A stretch of 45,210 nt of DNA, taken from NCBI GenBank assembly GCA_017464525.1, contig JAFTZM010000039.1, forward strand, positions 1-45,210, given 5' to 3'. Below are positions 16,442-25,035 of this stretch, piece by piece (position 1 is the stretch's first letter; every line of letters begins with the position of its first letter). Source of the DNA: Clostridia bacterium (GTDB lineage: Bacteria; Bacillota; Clostridia; Oscillospirales; QAKW01). The notes below the pieces were generated by a model, which was given only the letters and a program-made list of their open reading frames with translations, had not been told where the DNA came from and searched no databases. The position numbers were made by a program, and so were the translations under genes.

Positions 16442-17684
16442 GATCATACAATTTGGAGAAGGCGGATTTCTGCGGGGCTTTGCCGATTGGATGGTGCAGA
16501 TCTGCAATGAAAAGACCAGCTGGGACGGCCAGGTGACCGTTGTTCAGCCCATCCCCAAGGGAATGTGCGATATGCTGACTGCCGCCGATTGCAATTACAC
16601 CCATATCTGCCGGGGGCTGGAAGGGGTAGAGGAAAAGAAGATCACCTGCATCTCCCGCTGCGTGAAGCCCTACGACGATTTTGACGCCTATCTGAAATTG
16701 GCCGAGGAAAAGGATTACCGCTTCATCCTCTCCAACACCACCGAGGCCGGCATTGTCTTTGACGAGCGGAACAAGCTGACCGACACCCCTGCCTCCAGCT
16801 TTCCCGGCAAGTTGACCCAGCTGCTGCTGAAGCGCTATCAGCTGGAGCTTCCCGGCTTTGTGTTCCTGCCCTGCGAGCTCATTGATAAAAACGGCGAAAA
16901 TTTAAAAAAATGCGTCCTGCAGTATGCTGATCTTTGGGAATTGGGAGATGGGTTCAAAAGCTGGATCCAGACCGAAAACATCTTCTGCAACACCCTGGTA
17001 GACCGCATCAACACCGGCTGTCCCGATCCGGCAGAACCCCTGCTCAATGCCTCGGAATACTTCCATCTCTGGGTCATCGAGGGCTATGCCGATCTCTTCC
17101 GGGAATTTCCGCTGGATCAATGCGGGCTGAATGTGATCCTGACCGATAACCTGGAGATGTACCGCACCCGCAAGGTGCGGATCCTCAACGGTGCCCACAC
17201 CTCCACCGTGCTTTACGGCCTGCTGGAAGGGCTGGAGACGGTGAAGGACTGCATCGATGATCCCAAAATGAATGCCCATCTCCAAAGCTGCATTTTTGAG
17301 GAGATCATCCCCACCCTGGATCTGCCCCGGGAGGAACTGGAAGCCTACGCCAGGGATGTGCTCACCCGGTTTGCCAATCCTTATATCCGACACCTGCTCT
17401 CCTCTATTGCGCTGAATTCTGTCAGCAAATTCAAGGTGCGGGTACTGCCCTCCATTCTGGAATACATCAAACGGTACGGCAAGATGCCGAAATATCTGCT
17501 GATCTCCTTTGCCAAACTGATCGAATTTTACCGCACCGACCGCACCAACGACGACCCGGAGGTCACCGCCTTTATGAAAACCGCTTCTGTGGCAGAAATT
17601 CTGGCCAATACCGGGCTCTGGGGCGAGGACTTAGGCTTTTTGACCGATGAGGTGAACCAATATGTTGATCCATCCTGCCGATAA
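16434..17684 (+). CDS. uxaB: Tagaturonate reductase (altronate oxidoreductase, mannitol dehydrogenase family)
   Basis: UxaB reduces D-tagaturonate to D-altronate with NADH in the galacturonate catabolic pathway. The protein has the family N-terminus IIQFGEGGFLRGFADWM (3-19), the SNTTEAG segment, LPCELIDKNGENL and the catalytic-domain signature RKVRILNGAHT. It is 416 residues, shorter than the about 480 of E. coli or Bacillus UxaB. The ATG at 16434 is chosen because AGGAGG lies seven bases upstream; an in-frame ATG five codons earlier has no such site. It overlaps both neighbours, implying translational coupling. Fructuronate reductase (UxuB) is the close alternative; the adjoining altronate dehydratase favours UxaB. 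Confidence 0.85.
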   Translation: MNKIIQFGEGGFLRGFADWMVQICNEKTSWDGQVTVVQPIPKGMCDMLTAADCNYTHICRGLEGVEEKKITCISRCVKPYDDFDAYLKLAEEKDYRFILSNTTEAGIVFDERNKLTDTPASSFPGKLTQLLLKRYQLELPGFVFLPCELIDKNGENLKKCVLQYADLWELGDGFKSWIQTENIFCNTLVDRINTGCPDPAEPLLNASEYFHLWVIEGYADLFREFPLDQCGLNVILTDNLEMYRTRKVRILNGAHTSTVLYGLLEGLETVKDCIDDPKMNAHLQSCIFEEIIPTLDLPREELEAYARDVLTRFANPYIRHLLSSIALNSVSKFKVRVLPSILEYIKRYGKMPKYLLISFAKLIEFYRTDRTNDDPEVTAFMKTASVAEILANTGLWGEDLGFLTDEVNQYVDPSCR

Positions 17685-19011
17685 TGTAGAGGTCCGGGAG
17701 GACGGCCATAAATATGCAATAAAGCCCCTCAAAAAGGGCAAAAATGTCATTAAATACGGCAACCCCATCGGCCATGCCACCGCCGACATTGCAGTTGGTG
17801 AGCACGTTCACACCCACAATTTAGCCACCAACCTTTCAGGAAAATTGGGCTATACCTATGACCCCGTCGAGCTCCATCGGGAACACCACCCCTCCCCCAC
17901 CTTTATGGGCTATCAGCGGGAGGACGGCCGGGTGGGCATCCGCAACGAGATCTGGATCATCAATACCGTGGGATGCGTTAATAAGATCGCTGAGCAATTA
18001 GCCCGGCGTACCGGTGCCAAGCACTTTCCCCACCCCTTCGGCTGCTCCCAGCTGGGGGAGGATCAGGAGACCACCCAGCTGATCTTAAAGGGAATGGTCA
18101 ACCATCCCAATGCCGGCGGCGTGCTGGTTTTGGGGCTGGGCTGCGAGAACAACAACATTGAGGTTTTCAAAAAGGTTCTCGGCTCTCGGGATGACCGCCG
18201 GGTGAAATTTCTGAATACCCAAGACGTAGAAGATGAGATCGGAGAAGGCATCCGTTTGATCAAAGAATTGCAGGCCTATGCCGCCAGCTTCCAACGGGTG
18301 GAGCTGCCCCTTTCCAAGCTGGCCATCGGCTTAAAATGCGGAGGCAGCGATGCCTTTTCCGGCATTACCGCCAACCCGCTGGTAGGAAGATTCTGCGATG
18401 CCTTCACCGCCATGGGCGGCAGCTGTGTGCTGACCGAGGTACCGGAGATGTTCGGCGCTGAGCATCTGCTGATGCAGCGATGTGTGGATGAAGCAACCTT
18501 TGAAAAGACCGTCGCTCTCATCAATGATTTCAAGGATTATTACACCCGCCATAACCAGGTGGTCTATGAAAACCCTTCCCCCGGCAATAAAGCCGGCGGC
18601 ATCACCACCCTGGAGGAAAAGTCGCTGGGTTGCATCCAGAAGGGCGGCCTTGCCCCGGTGGTGGATGTGCTGACCTATGGCGATACCGTCCGAAAGCCTG
18701 GTCTTTCCCTGCTGAACGGCCCCGGCAACGATATGGTGGCGGTGACCAACCTGCTGGCCGCCGGCTGCCATATGATCCTTTTCACCACCGGCCGGGGAAC
18801 CCCCTTGGGCACCGGAGTTCCCACCGTAAAGATCGCCACCAACCCCCATCTGGCCGCAAAAAAAGCCGGCTGGATCGATTTCGATGCCTCTACCGGCAAC
18901 CTGGAGCAGCTGCAGGAATATCTGCTCTCTGTTGCAAATGGGGCGCAAACCAAAAATGAGCAGTACGGCTATGAAGAGATCTCCATCTTCAAAGACGGCG
19001 TAACGCTGTAA
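17662..19011 (+). CDS. uxaA: Altronate dehydratase
   Basis: UxaA dehydrates D-altronate to 2-keto-3-deoxy-D-gluconate using an iron-dependent active site. The 449-residue protein has an N-terminal SAF domain (about 1-75, VGEHVHTHNL) followed by the dehydratase domain (YQREDGRVGIRNEIWIINTVGCVN, GCSQLG, LGLGCENNN, LKCGGSDAFSGITANP, TTGRGTPLG). The family is usually about 490 residues, but both termini align in kind (the C-terminus QTKNEQYGYEEISIFKDGVTL is typical), so it is probably complete. It overlaps uxaB by 23 bases and ends the operon at a strong terminator. Uronate isomerase (uxaC) and KDG kinase/aldolase are not in the window. Confidence 0.9.
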   Translation: MLIHPADNVEVREDGHKYAIKPLKKGKNVIKYGNPIGHATADIAVGEHVHTHNLATNLSGKLGYTYDPVELHREHHPSPTFMGYQREDGRVGIRNEIWIINTVGCVNKIAEQLARRTGAKHFPHPFGCSQLGEDQETTQLILKGMVNHPNAGGVLVLGLGCENNNIEVFKKVLGSRDDRRVKFLNTQDVEDEIGEGIRLIKELQAYAASFQRVELPLSKLAIGLKCGGSDAFSGITANPLVGRFCDAFTAMGGSCVLTEVPEMFGAEHLLMQRCVDEATFEKTVALINDFKDYYTRHNQVVYENPSPGNKAGGITTLEEKSLGCIQKGGLAPVVDVLTYGDTVRKPGLSLLNGPGNDMVAVTNLLAAGCHMILFTTGRGTPLGTGVPTVKIATNPHLAAKKAGWIDFDASTGNLEQLQEYLLSVANGAQTKNEQYGYEEISIFKDGVTL

Positions 19012-19044
19012 AAAAATCACGGTTCAAATTGAACCGTGATTTTT
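19012..19044. terminator. Bidirectional terminator between uxaA and the small lipoprotein gene
   Basis: AAAAATCACGGTT and its complement (19012-19044) form a long stem flanked by A and T runs on both sides. It begins immediately after the uxaA stop codon and reaches the stop codon of the convergent gene, so it can serve both. Confidence 0.85.
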
Positions 19045-19549
19045 AATCACTGATCGCGTCGCCGCCCACGACCTCTCCGGAATAAACATCCAGATAGAGG
19101 ATCAGGTTGGTCAGAGGATCATTTTCATCCAGAAGCCGTACCTCCCAAACAAGGCTGAACGGAATCTCGCTCTTTGACCAGGCAAGCTTCATGCCGGCCG
19201 GCTCCAAGGGCAGACGCAGCATTTTCACCTGCTCCACCGCCTCCTCCCGAGCAACGAAATCACTCTCCCAAGGCTGGTAGTCGTAGCGCTCCTTTTGGGC
19301 CTCCTCCATCGCAAGGGCAACCGCTTGCTCCCGGGTGATGGAGGGGGTAAAGGTCGTACCGCCGTTTTCCGTCACCCAGCAGCCTTCTTCCGTTTCCAGA
19401 TAACCGTCCTCGGCCGGGGGATAAGGCTCCTCCCAACTGGAGGGATAATACCAGCACACCCCGCTAAGCTCCGGTTGCCCGGCAGCCTGCTCCTTGGCGC
19501 AGGATGTGCAGAAGAGCAGAATACAAAAAAGTGCAATGATATGCTTCAT
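19043..19549 (-). CDS. Small lipoprotein with a PepSY-like C-terminal part
   Basis: The 168-residue protein begins with a lipoprotein signal peptide (MKHIIALFCILLFCTSC, lipobox Cys at about 17). The ATG at 19549 has AAGGAGG at proper spacing; a start six codons earlier lies upstream of that site. The C-terminal half (TREQAVALAMEEAQKE, SLVWEVRLLD, LYLDVYSGEVVGG) resembles a PepSY-type domain, often a peptidase-inhibitory or ligand-binding module. It follows the serpin lipoprotein gene on the same strand with a 65-base gap, so both may be on one transcript. The function is not known. Confidence 0.75.
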   Translation of the reverse strand: MKHIIALFCILLFCTSCAKEQAAGQPELSGVCWYYPSSWEEPYPPAEDGYLETEEGCWVTENGGTTFTPSITREQAVALAMEEAQKERYDYQPWESDFVAREEAVEQVKMLRLPLEPAGMKLAWSKSEIPFSLVWEVRLLDENDPLTNLILYLDVYSGEVVGGDAISD

Positions 19550-19614
19550 ATCAAAACCTCCTTGCACTCATCATAGCACAACCGCAGCTATCCCGCAAGA
19601 GCACACCGCAAAAA

Positions 19615-20823
19615 TTAAGAAAGTTCTGCAAGGATACCAAGAAACACCGGCAAATTGGTTTCGGCATCCAGAATAAAATAGACAAAGGGGCGATCCAGAA
19701 TAACCTCTTTCATAAACACCTCGGCAGACTCCTCATTTACCTCCACGCTGGTGGCGGCACCGGCCCGGGTCCCCTTTTCTGACACCTCAATAAAGGTTTT
19801 ATGAAGCACCTTACTCACATAAAGGTTGCCGGCCCGGCTGGTTGCCATGGGGCTGAGATCGGCAAGGGCAGAATCAAAGGCAGTCTTCATGCCCAAGGCC
19901 TGCAGAGGCTCGTTCAGGCTGATCTCATATTCATAGCTGAATTTAGGCATCCGAACCCCGACAGACGTATTTTCGGCATTCTCCACCGCCTCCAGCAGTG
20001 CCTCAGCGGTAAGTTTCTGAATCAGCGCCTCCGCCCCGTCCTCCTTGGGCAGCAGCGCACCGAACCGGAAATTTCCGCCCTTATAATCCTTTAAAAAGCC
20101 GGTAAACAGCTCGGTTTCCAGATAACAATGCTCCTCGCTGTTCAGCATCTCTGCCTGCCGGGTGACCCCATCAGCGTTGGCAAAGAGCCCGGTCACAACA
20201 TCGCTGCGCTCATAGGTGTTTTCCCATTCCCCGTCAAAGGCCAGCGCATTGATCAGATAAAGAACCGTATCCTCCGAGATCTCCTCCACCATCTTTTGGA
20301 TCATCCCGTCGGTATTTCGATCCACCCAGCCGTTGATAGCCTCCACGGTGGAGTGATCAAAGGGTTCCCGATAGATCTCTGCCCCATAATAATCGGTAAC
20401 AATCTGCAAAAAGGCCTCCTCCACCGTCAGCCGCTCTGCATCCCGGATCCACACAGAGTTTGCCAGGGAAAGCTCCTTCCCCAACCCCTGAAGATAGCTG
20501 TAGTAATAGTTATTCAGATCCTCTGCCGCGTGACCGCCCAGCAGCTCCAGCATTTCTTCCCGGGCAGCCCCGGCGGCGCCGTTGGCTGTCATGGAAAGAG
20601 CCGCCGCCACCGAAAGGGGCGAGATCAGCAAATTTTTCCCCGCATCTGCTTTTACAGCCTGCTGCAGCAAGGCAATGGCCAGATGGGTCTGGCTTTCAAT
20701 AAAAGCCTCATCCGCCGGCTTTCCGGCAGGGTTCCCCGAGGAAGCGGGAGCCAGCGGCTCAGGCCCTCCGCACCCCGCTAAAAACAATGCAATGATCAAC
20801 AAAAATCCCATCAAACGTTTCAT
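19615..20823 (-). CDS. Serpin family serine/cysteine protease inhibitor, lipoprotein
   Basis: The 402-residue protein has a lipoprotein signal (LIIALFLAGC, Cys18) and a full-length serpin fold: NLLISPLSVAAALSMTANGA near the N-terminus, LYLINALAFDGEWE in the centre, LYVSKVLHKTFIEVSEKGTRAGAAT at the hinge, and the C-terminal RPFVYFILDAETNLPVFLG. The hinge (EKGTRAGAATS, from Glu349) has small residues, so it should be inhibitory by loop insertion. Counting P17 from Glu349 places the scissile bond near Glu365-Ser366, though the loop is about three residues longer than in antitrypsin. It is anchored on the cell surface, near dockerin proteins, and may protect surface enzymes from host or microbial proteases. 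AGGAGG precedes the ATG. Confidence 0.9.
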   Translation of the reverse strand: MKRLMGFLLIIALFLAGCGGPEPLAPASSGNPAGKPADEAFIESQTHLAIALLQQAVKADAGKNLLISPLSVAAALSMTANGAAGAAREEMLELLGGHAAEDLNNYYYSYLQGLGKELSLANSVWIRDAERLTVEEAFLQIVTDYYGAEIYREPFDHSTVEAINGWVDRNTDGMIQKMVEEISEDTVLYLINALAFDGEWENTYERSDVVTGLFANADGVTRQAEMLNSEEHCYLETELFTGFLKDYKGGNFRFGALLPKEDGAEALIQKLTAEALLEAVENAENTSVGVRMPKFSYEYEISLNEPLQALGMKTAFDSALADLSPMATSRAGNLYVSKVLHKTFIEVSEKGTRAGAATSVEVNEESAEVFMKEVILDRPFVYFILDAETNLPVFLGILAELS

Positions 20824-20952
20824 GGCAAGATCCTCCTTTTGCTATGAATACGATCCAAAGGGTCAAAATGTTGCAACCGTTCCCATAAAAATAGGAAAAT
20901 TGGTGCCGGTTTGATTTTGGCCGTCGCTGCTTTCTTCTATCTCTTACTCTCT

Positions 20953-20987
20953 GTTGCATCAGCGTTGCATTTTGTTGCATTGCAACG
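20953..20987. repeat. Helically phased GTTGCAT repeats upstream of the serpin gene
   Basis: GTTGCAT occurs at 20953-20959, 20964-20970 and 20974-20980, spaced 11 and 10 bp, and the last copy runs into an inverted copy (TTGCAAC, 20980-20986). The cluster lies in the 234-bp gap between the serpin start and the terminator of the dockerin gene. The remaining part of this gap shows no convincing gene; a further TTGCAAC is at 20870-20876. Confidence 0.6.
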
Positions 20988-21016
20988 CTTACATTATTTC
21001 CCCATTTTTTACAATT

Positions 21017-21053
21017 AAAAAGCCTTCTCACTTTTTTGTGAAAAGGCTTTTTT
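21017..21053 (-). terminator. Terminator at the end of the pyrimidine operon/dockerin gene
   Basis: A stem of AAAAGCCTT.TCAC type with one mismatch and a six-base loop ends in a T5 run on the minus strand, starting five bases after the stop codon of the dockerin gene. Confidence 0.8.
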
Positions 21054-21057
21054 GAAT

Positions 21058-22326
21058 TTATGCAGAGATGATACGCAGAACCTCCACCGCATCATAAATG
21101 GTAATCTTTCCATCACCATTCAGATCAGCAACCGTCAGTTCCAAAGAAGATAGATTTCCAACCAGATACTGCATGACCAGAATGGCATCGGCGGTATCCA
21201 CGGTACCGGAAGCATCCACATCACCCGCAATGGCTTGAGGCAGGGCGGGTGCCGATACCAGAACGGGGTACTTTTCACCGGCGGTGTAGGCTTCGCCCAG
21301 ATCCAGCGTCAGAAATGCCGCATCGGTAATATAGGTAACGCCTGCGGGATCTTCCTCGGGGGCAGTTTCGGCGTTATAATAGTTATTCTCGGCAATGAGG
21401 ACGGTGCCTTCGTTGCCGTAAGCATAAAGTTCCCCGTAGACGGGGCCGCTGAAGGTAGCCGCATCGGAAACGGTGCAATCGTAGGCAAAGGTATTCTTCA
21501 GGGTGAAGGTACAGCACGCCTCACCTACCACGCCGCCCAGCGCACGGGCTTTATCATCGCTGTTTACCGTGGTAACGGTACAGTTTGCGGCGTAGCAATC
21601 AGTCATGCTCATTTCAGAAGAATAATAATCTGCCATATACTCGCCGGCAACACCGCCGCCATAGCCCCAGGAGCCCACGCTGACGGTACAGTTGGTGGCA
21701 GAGCAGGCGGTCATGGAGCAACCCTCTTCAAAAAGCCAGCCCACAACACCGCCGGCATAGTGGAGATTATTCTTGGTATGGTCTGCGGAAAAGACGGAGT
21801 CCACCACAGAGCAGTTCTCAAAGGTAGAAACAAGGGCGGCACCGGCGATACCGGCGGCAAAGCCGGCAATATACTCATCCCCGGTGGGAACGGCGGTGCA
21901 CTTGGCATTGACCATATGCAGATTGGAAACAGAGCCTTCATAGATAATGCCGAAAAGGGAGGCGAACATATCGTCGTCGCCCTCCACAAGATTATTGGTG
22001 GAGGTCATATTCTTGATCCAATGGTTGCCGCCGTCGTAATGGCCAAGGAAATAATAGCCATTCAGATCGTCGTAGCCGATGGGGATCCAGTTCTCGATGC
22101 CGGAAAGATCCAGATCGGCGGTCTGCTTAAAATAGGCGCCGTAGTACACCCCATCCGCATCGGAATTGATGGCATCGGAGAGAGCTGTAAGATCCGCTAC
22201 CGTTGCGATGATATACGGATCCTCCTCCGTTCCGCTTCCGGCAAAGGGCACTTCCTCCGCCGAGGCAAACACCGCCATAGAAAGCACCATGGCAAAACTC
22301 ATCAATAAAGCAAATAACTTTTTCAT
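21058..22326 (-). CDS. Secreted GLUG-repeat protein with C-terminal dockerin, last gene of the pyrimidine operon
   Basis: The 422-residue protein has a signal peptide (about 1-24, AVFASAEE), GLUG/solenoid repeats (about 30-350; GYYFLGHYDGGNHWIKNM, SLFGIIYEGSVSNLHMVNA) and a dockerin (about 365-422; DVDASGTVDTAD and DLNGDGKITIYD loops). No catalytic domain is seen, so it may be an adhesin or structural part of the surface complex. The start follows pyrI by 12 bases and its AAGGAGG overlaps the pyrI stop codon, with no terminator or promoter visible between them, so it is probably cotranscribed with the pyr genes. Confidence 0.85.
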   Translation of the reverse strand: MKKLFALLMSFAMVLSMAVFASAEEVPFAGSGTEEDPYIIATVADLTALSDAINSDADGVYYGAYFKQTADLDLSGIENWIPIGYDDLNGYYFLGHYDGGNHWIKNMTSTNNLVEGDDDMFASLFGIIYEGSVSNLHMVNAKCTAVPTGDEYIAGFAAGIAGAALVSTFENCSVVDSVFSADHTKNNLHYAGGVVGWLFEEGCSMTACSATNCTVSVGSWGYGGGVAGEYMADYYSSEMSMTDCYAANCTVTTVNSDDKARALGGVVGEACCTFTLKNTFAYDCTVSDAATFSGPVYGELYAYGNEGTVLIAENNYYNAETAPEEDPAGVTYITDAAFLTLDLGEAYTAGEKYPVLVSAPALPQAIAGDVDASGTVDTADAILVMQYLVGNLSSLELTVADLNGDGKITIYDAVEVLRIISA

Positions 22327-22338
22327 AAAAATACCTCC

Positions 22339-22752
22339 TTATGCCTTTGTTTCGCAGTAGATACAGCGATAAATTCTCTTTTCCCGATCGGTCAATCGGA
22401 AAACATGAGGCAGTTCCTGCTCGGTGGTGGTGATGCAACGGGGGTTTTTGCAGAAGATCACATTGCGAAGCTCGGTGGGCAGATCGATGGAGCGTTTTTC
22501 CACCAGCACCCCATCCCGGATAATATCTACCGTTACATCGGGATCCACATAGCCCAGAATATCCATATCCAGATCGATATCCGCATCGATCTTGATGATA
22601 TCCTTGCAGCACATTTTGTTGCTGTGCACCCGTTGAATAATGGCCACAGAGCATTCCAGCTGATCCAGCTTCAGCAGCTTATAAAGCTCCATACCCCGGC
22701 CGGCGGTGATATGATCGATCACAATACCGTTTTTAATAGAATCAATCTTCAT
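22339..22752 (-). CDS. pyrI: Aspartate carbamoyltransferase regulatory chain
   Basis: PyrI binds nucleotide effectors and controls the catalytic PyrB trimer allosterically. The 137-residue protein (E. coli 153) has the N-terminal nucleotide-binding domain ([16 protein letters not shown], about 12-27) and the zinc site formed by Cys101, Cys106, Cys130 and Cys133 (CKNPRC and CIYC). Its start overlaps the pyrB stop by four bases. Separate pyrI is common in enterobacteria, archaea and clostridia but absent from Bacillus. Confidence 0.95.
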   Translation of the reverse strand: MKIDSIKNGIVIDHITAGRGMELYKLLKLDQLECSVAIIQRVHSNKMCCKDIIKIDADIDLDMDILGYVDPDVTVDIIRDGVLVEKRSIDLPTELRNVIFCKNPRCITTTEQELPHVFRLTDREKRIYRCIYCETKA

Positions 22753-23666
22753 ACTTCCACCTCCAGCAGTTTCAGGATCAGCGCCATCCGCATATACTTT
22801 CCATTGAGCACCTGCTTGAAATAAACCGCCCGTGGATCTGCATCTACACCCACGCTGATCTCATTCACACGGGGCAAGGGGTGCAGGATCGCCAGATCCT
22901 TTTTGGCCTTATTCAGCTTTTCGGGGGTCAGGATATAGCTATCCTTCAGGCGGAGATAATCCTCCTCATTAAAGAACCGCTCCCGCTGAACCCGGGTCAT
23001 ATAAAGGATATCCAGCTCGGGAAGAGCCGCCTCCAGATCGGTGGTCTGGGTATAGGAGATCTGATTCTTCTGCAGCACATCCTTCTTCACATAGCTGGGC
23101 AGCTTCAGCTCCACCGGAGAGATGAGCACAAACTTATTACCGTTATACCGAGCCAGAGCAGAGATCAGGGAATGAACGGTCCTGCCGAACTTCAGATCGC
23201 CGCAAAGGCCGATGGTCAGGCCGGTAAATCTGCCCTTTTCCCGCCAGATGGTCAAAAGATCTGCCAGGGTCTGGGTAGGATGGTTATGGCCGCCATCCCC
23301 CGCATTGATCACCGGGATGGAAGCGTTCATCGCCGCCACCATGGGTGCACCCTCTTTGGGATGGCGCATGGCGATGATATCCGCATAGCAGCTCACGGTT
23401 TTCGCGGTATCGGCCACGCTTTCACCCTTAGCCGCTGAGGAACTGCCGGCGCTGGCCATGGAAAGCACATTCCCGCCCAGTTCATACATCGCCGCCTCAA
23501 AGCTCAGGCGGGTGCGGGTAGAGGGCTCAAAAAAGAGGGTGGCCAGCTTTTTATAGCGGCAGCTGTCCCGGTATTTTTCGGGGTGGGCAATGATATCCTC
23601 CGCCAGGGAGATCAGTTCATCGATCTCCTCCACAGAAAGCTCTAAAATATCGATCAGGCTTCTCAT
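22749..23666 (-). CDS. pyrB: Aspartate carbamoyltransferase catalytic chain
   Basis: PyrB joins carbamoyl phosphate and L-aspartate to give N-carbamoyl-L-aspartate, the committed step of pyrimidine synthesis. The 305-residue protein shows the carbamoyl-phosphate motif [12 protein letters not shown] (46-57), [12 protein letters not shown] and HPLPRVNEI near the C-terminus, all typical. It overlaps pyrE and pyrI by four bases each (ATGA-type junctions), so translation is coupled. Confidence 0.97.
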   Translation of the reverse strand: MRSLIDILELSVEEIDELISLAEDIIAHPEKYRDSCRYKKLATLFFEPSTRTRLSFEAAMYELGGNVLSMASAGSSSAAKGESVADTAKTVSCYADIIAMRHPKEGAPMVAAMNASIPVINAGDGGHNHPTQTLADLLTIWREKGRFTGLTIGLCGDLKFGRTVHSLISALARYNGNKFVLISPVELKLPSYVKKDVLQKNQISYTQTTDLEAALPELDILYMTRVQRERFFNEEDYLRLKDSYILTPEKLNKAKKDLAILHPLPRVNEISVGVDADPRAVYFKQVLNGKYMRMALILKLLEVEV

Positions 23667-24325
23667 GCTTTTGCACCGTTTACTGCCAGATAGTTTTTGA
23701 TCCGCTCCACATTCTCGGCATTCTTAGCATCCTCTTCCAGATACTCGATGATATCGTAAACATCCACCACAGAATAGACCGGGAAGCCGAATTCATCGGC
23801 GATCTCCTGCATGGCGCCTTTTTCGCCCTGCCCCTTTTCCTTGCGGTCTACCATAACAAAGGTGGCCACAACCTTGGTGCCGGCGAGGGTAGAAAGGTTT
23901 GCCATGCTCTCACGGATTGCGGTACCGGCGGTGATCACGTCCTCTACAATGACGATCTCCTCCCCTTCCTTGGGTACATAGCCCACAAAAATGCCGCCTT
24001 CGCCATGATCCTTGGCCTCCTTGCGGTTGAAGAAGAAGGGAACATCCAGCCCGTTCTTTGCCAGCGCAATGGAAGCGGAGACAGCAATGGAGATGCCCTT
24101 ATAAGCGGGGCCGTACAGAACGGTCTTTTTATTGCCTACCTTTTCGGAATATGCCTTGGCATAGAACTCGCCCAGCTTGGCGATCTGCTCGCCGGTCTTG
24201 ATCTCGCCGGCGTTGACAAAATAGGGGATCTTCCGGCCGGATTTAGCGGTAAAATCACCGAATTTCAATACATTTGCGCTCTCTAAAAATTGAATAAACT
24301 CTCTCTTATATGCTTCCATTTTCAT
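23663..24325 (-). CDS. pyrE: Orotate phosphoribosyltransferase
   Basis: PyrE transfers the ribose-5-phosphate of PRPP to orotate, forming OMP. The 220-residue protein has the N-terminal [19 protein letters not shown] segment, YGPAYKGI and the PRPP-binding loop [17 protein letters not shown]. It lies five bases downstream of pyrF and overlaps pyrB by four bases. Confidence 0.97.
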   Translation of the reverse strand: MKMEAYKREFIQFLESANVLKFGDFTAKSGRKIPYFVNAGEIKTGEQIAKLGEFYAKAYSEKVGNKKTVLYGPAYKGISIAVSASIALAKNGLDVPFFFNRKEAKDHGEGGIFVGYVPKEGEEIVIVEDVITAGTAIRESMANLSTLAGTKVVATFVMVDRKEKGQGEKGAMQEIADEFGFPVYSVVDVYDIIEYLEEDAKNAENVERIKNYLAVNGAKA

Positions 24326-24330
24326 TCTCC

Positions 24331-25035
24331 TTAATCACAAAATTCAGCAACACAGCGGCGATAAGCTGCTACCGGATCCTCGGCAGCAGTAATGGGGCGG
24401 CCCACCACGATATAATCGGAGCCGATCTTCTTGGCCTCGGCGGGGGTCATGACCCGCTTCTGATCGCCGATATCTCCATCGGCAAAGCGAACACCGGGGG
24501 TGACGGTCAGAAAGCTCTTGCCGCAGGTATCATGCACCTTGCCCGCCTCCAGGGGGGAGCAGACAACACCGTCCAGCCCGGCCTTGGCCGCATTGGACGC
24601 ATAATGCATCACCACCTGGTCGATGGGTTCTTTGATCAGCAGATCCCGCTCCATCCGTTCCTGATCGGTGGAGGTGAGCTGGGTCACGGCAATCAGCAGA
24701 GGGCGGGTACCGTCGGGACGGGTCAGCCCCTCCAGAGCCCCTTCCATCATGGAGATGGTGCCGGCGGCGTGAAGGTTGGTCATGTCCACATCCAGCCGGG
24801 AAAGAACCGCCATGGCCTTCTTTACGGTATTGGGAATATCATGGAGTTTGAGATCCAGAAAGATCTTATGCCCCCGCTCCTTCAGCTCCCGCACAATGGC
24901 AGGGCCCTCCGCATAGAACAGCTCCATGCCGATCTTGAGAAACGGCTTGCGCTCTTCGTTTTTGAAGAGATCCAGAAACTTCAAAGTGTCCTCTTTGCTT
25001 GCGAAATCGCAGGCGATAATTACATCCTTACCCAT
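24331..25035 (-). CDS. pyrF: Orotidine-5'-phosphate decarboxylase
   Basis: PyrF decarboxylates OMP to UMP. The 234-residue protein has the catalytic segment FLDLKLHDIPNT (59-70, with the Asp-Lys-x-x-Asp arrangement at 61/63/66), VTPGVRF and DYIVVGRPIT in the phosphate-binding region. It belongs to the shorter type 1 form. Its start touches the pyrD stop codon (one-base overlap). Confidence 0.97.
   Translation of the reverse strand: MGKDVIIACDFASKEDTLKFLDLFKNEERKPFLKIGMELFYAEGPAIVRELKERGHKIFLDLKLHDIPNTVKKAMAVLSRLDVDMTNLHAAGTISMMEGALEGLTRPDGTRPLLIAVTQLTSTDQERMERDLLIKEPIDQVVMHYASNAAKAGLDGVVCSPLEAGKVHDTCGKSFLTVTPGVRFADGDIGDQKRVMTPAEAKKIGSDYIVVGRPITAAEDPVAAYRRCVAEFCD

Noticed and set aside
20975..20996. 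Possible catabolite-responsive (cre) site near the serpin gene
   Set aside because: Only the right half matches the consensus; the conserved TG at the left is missing.
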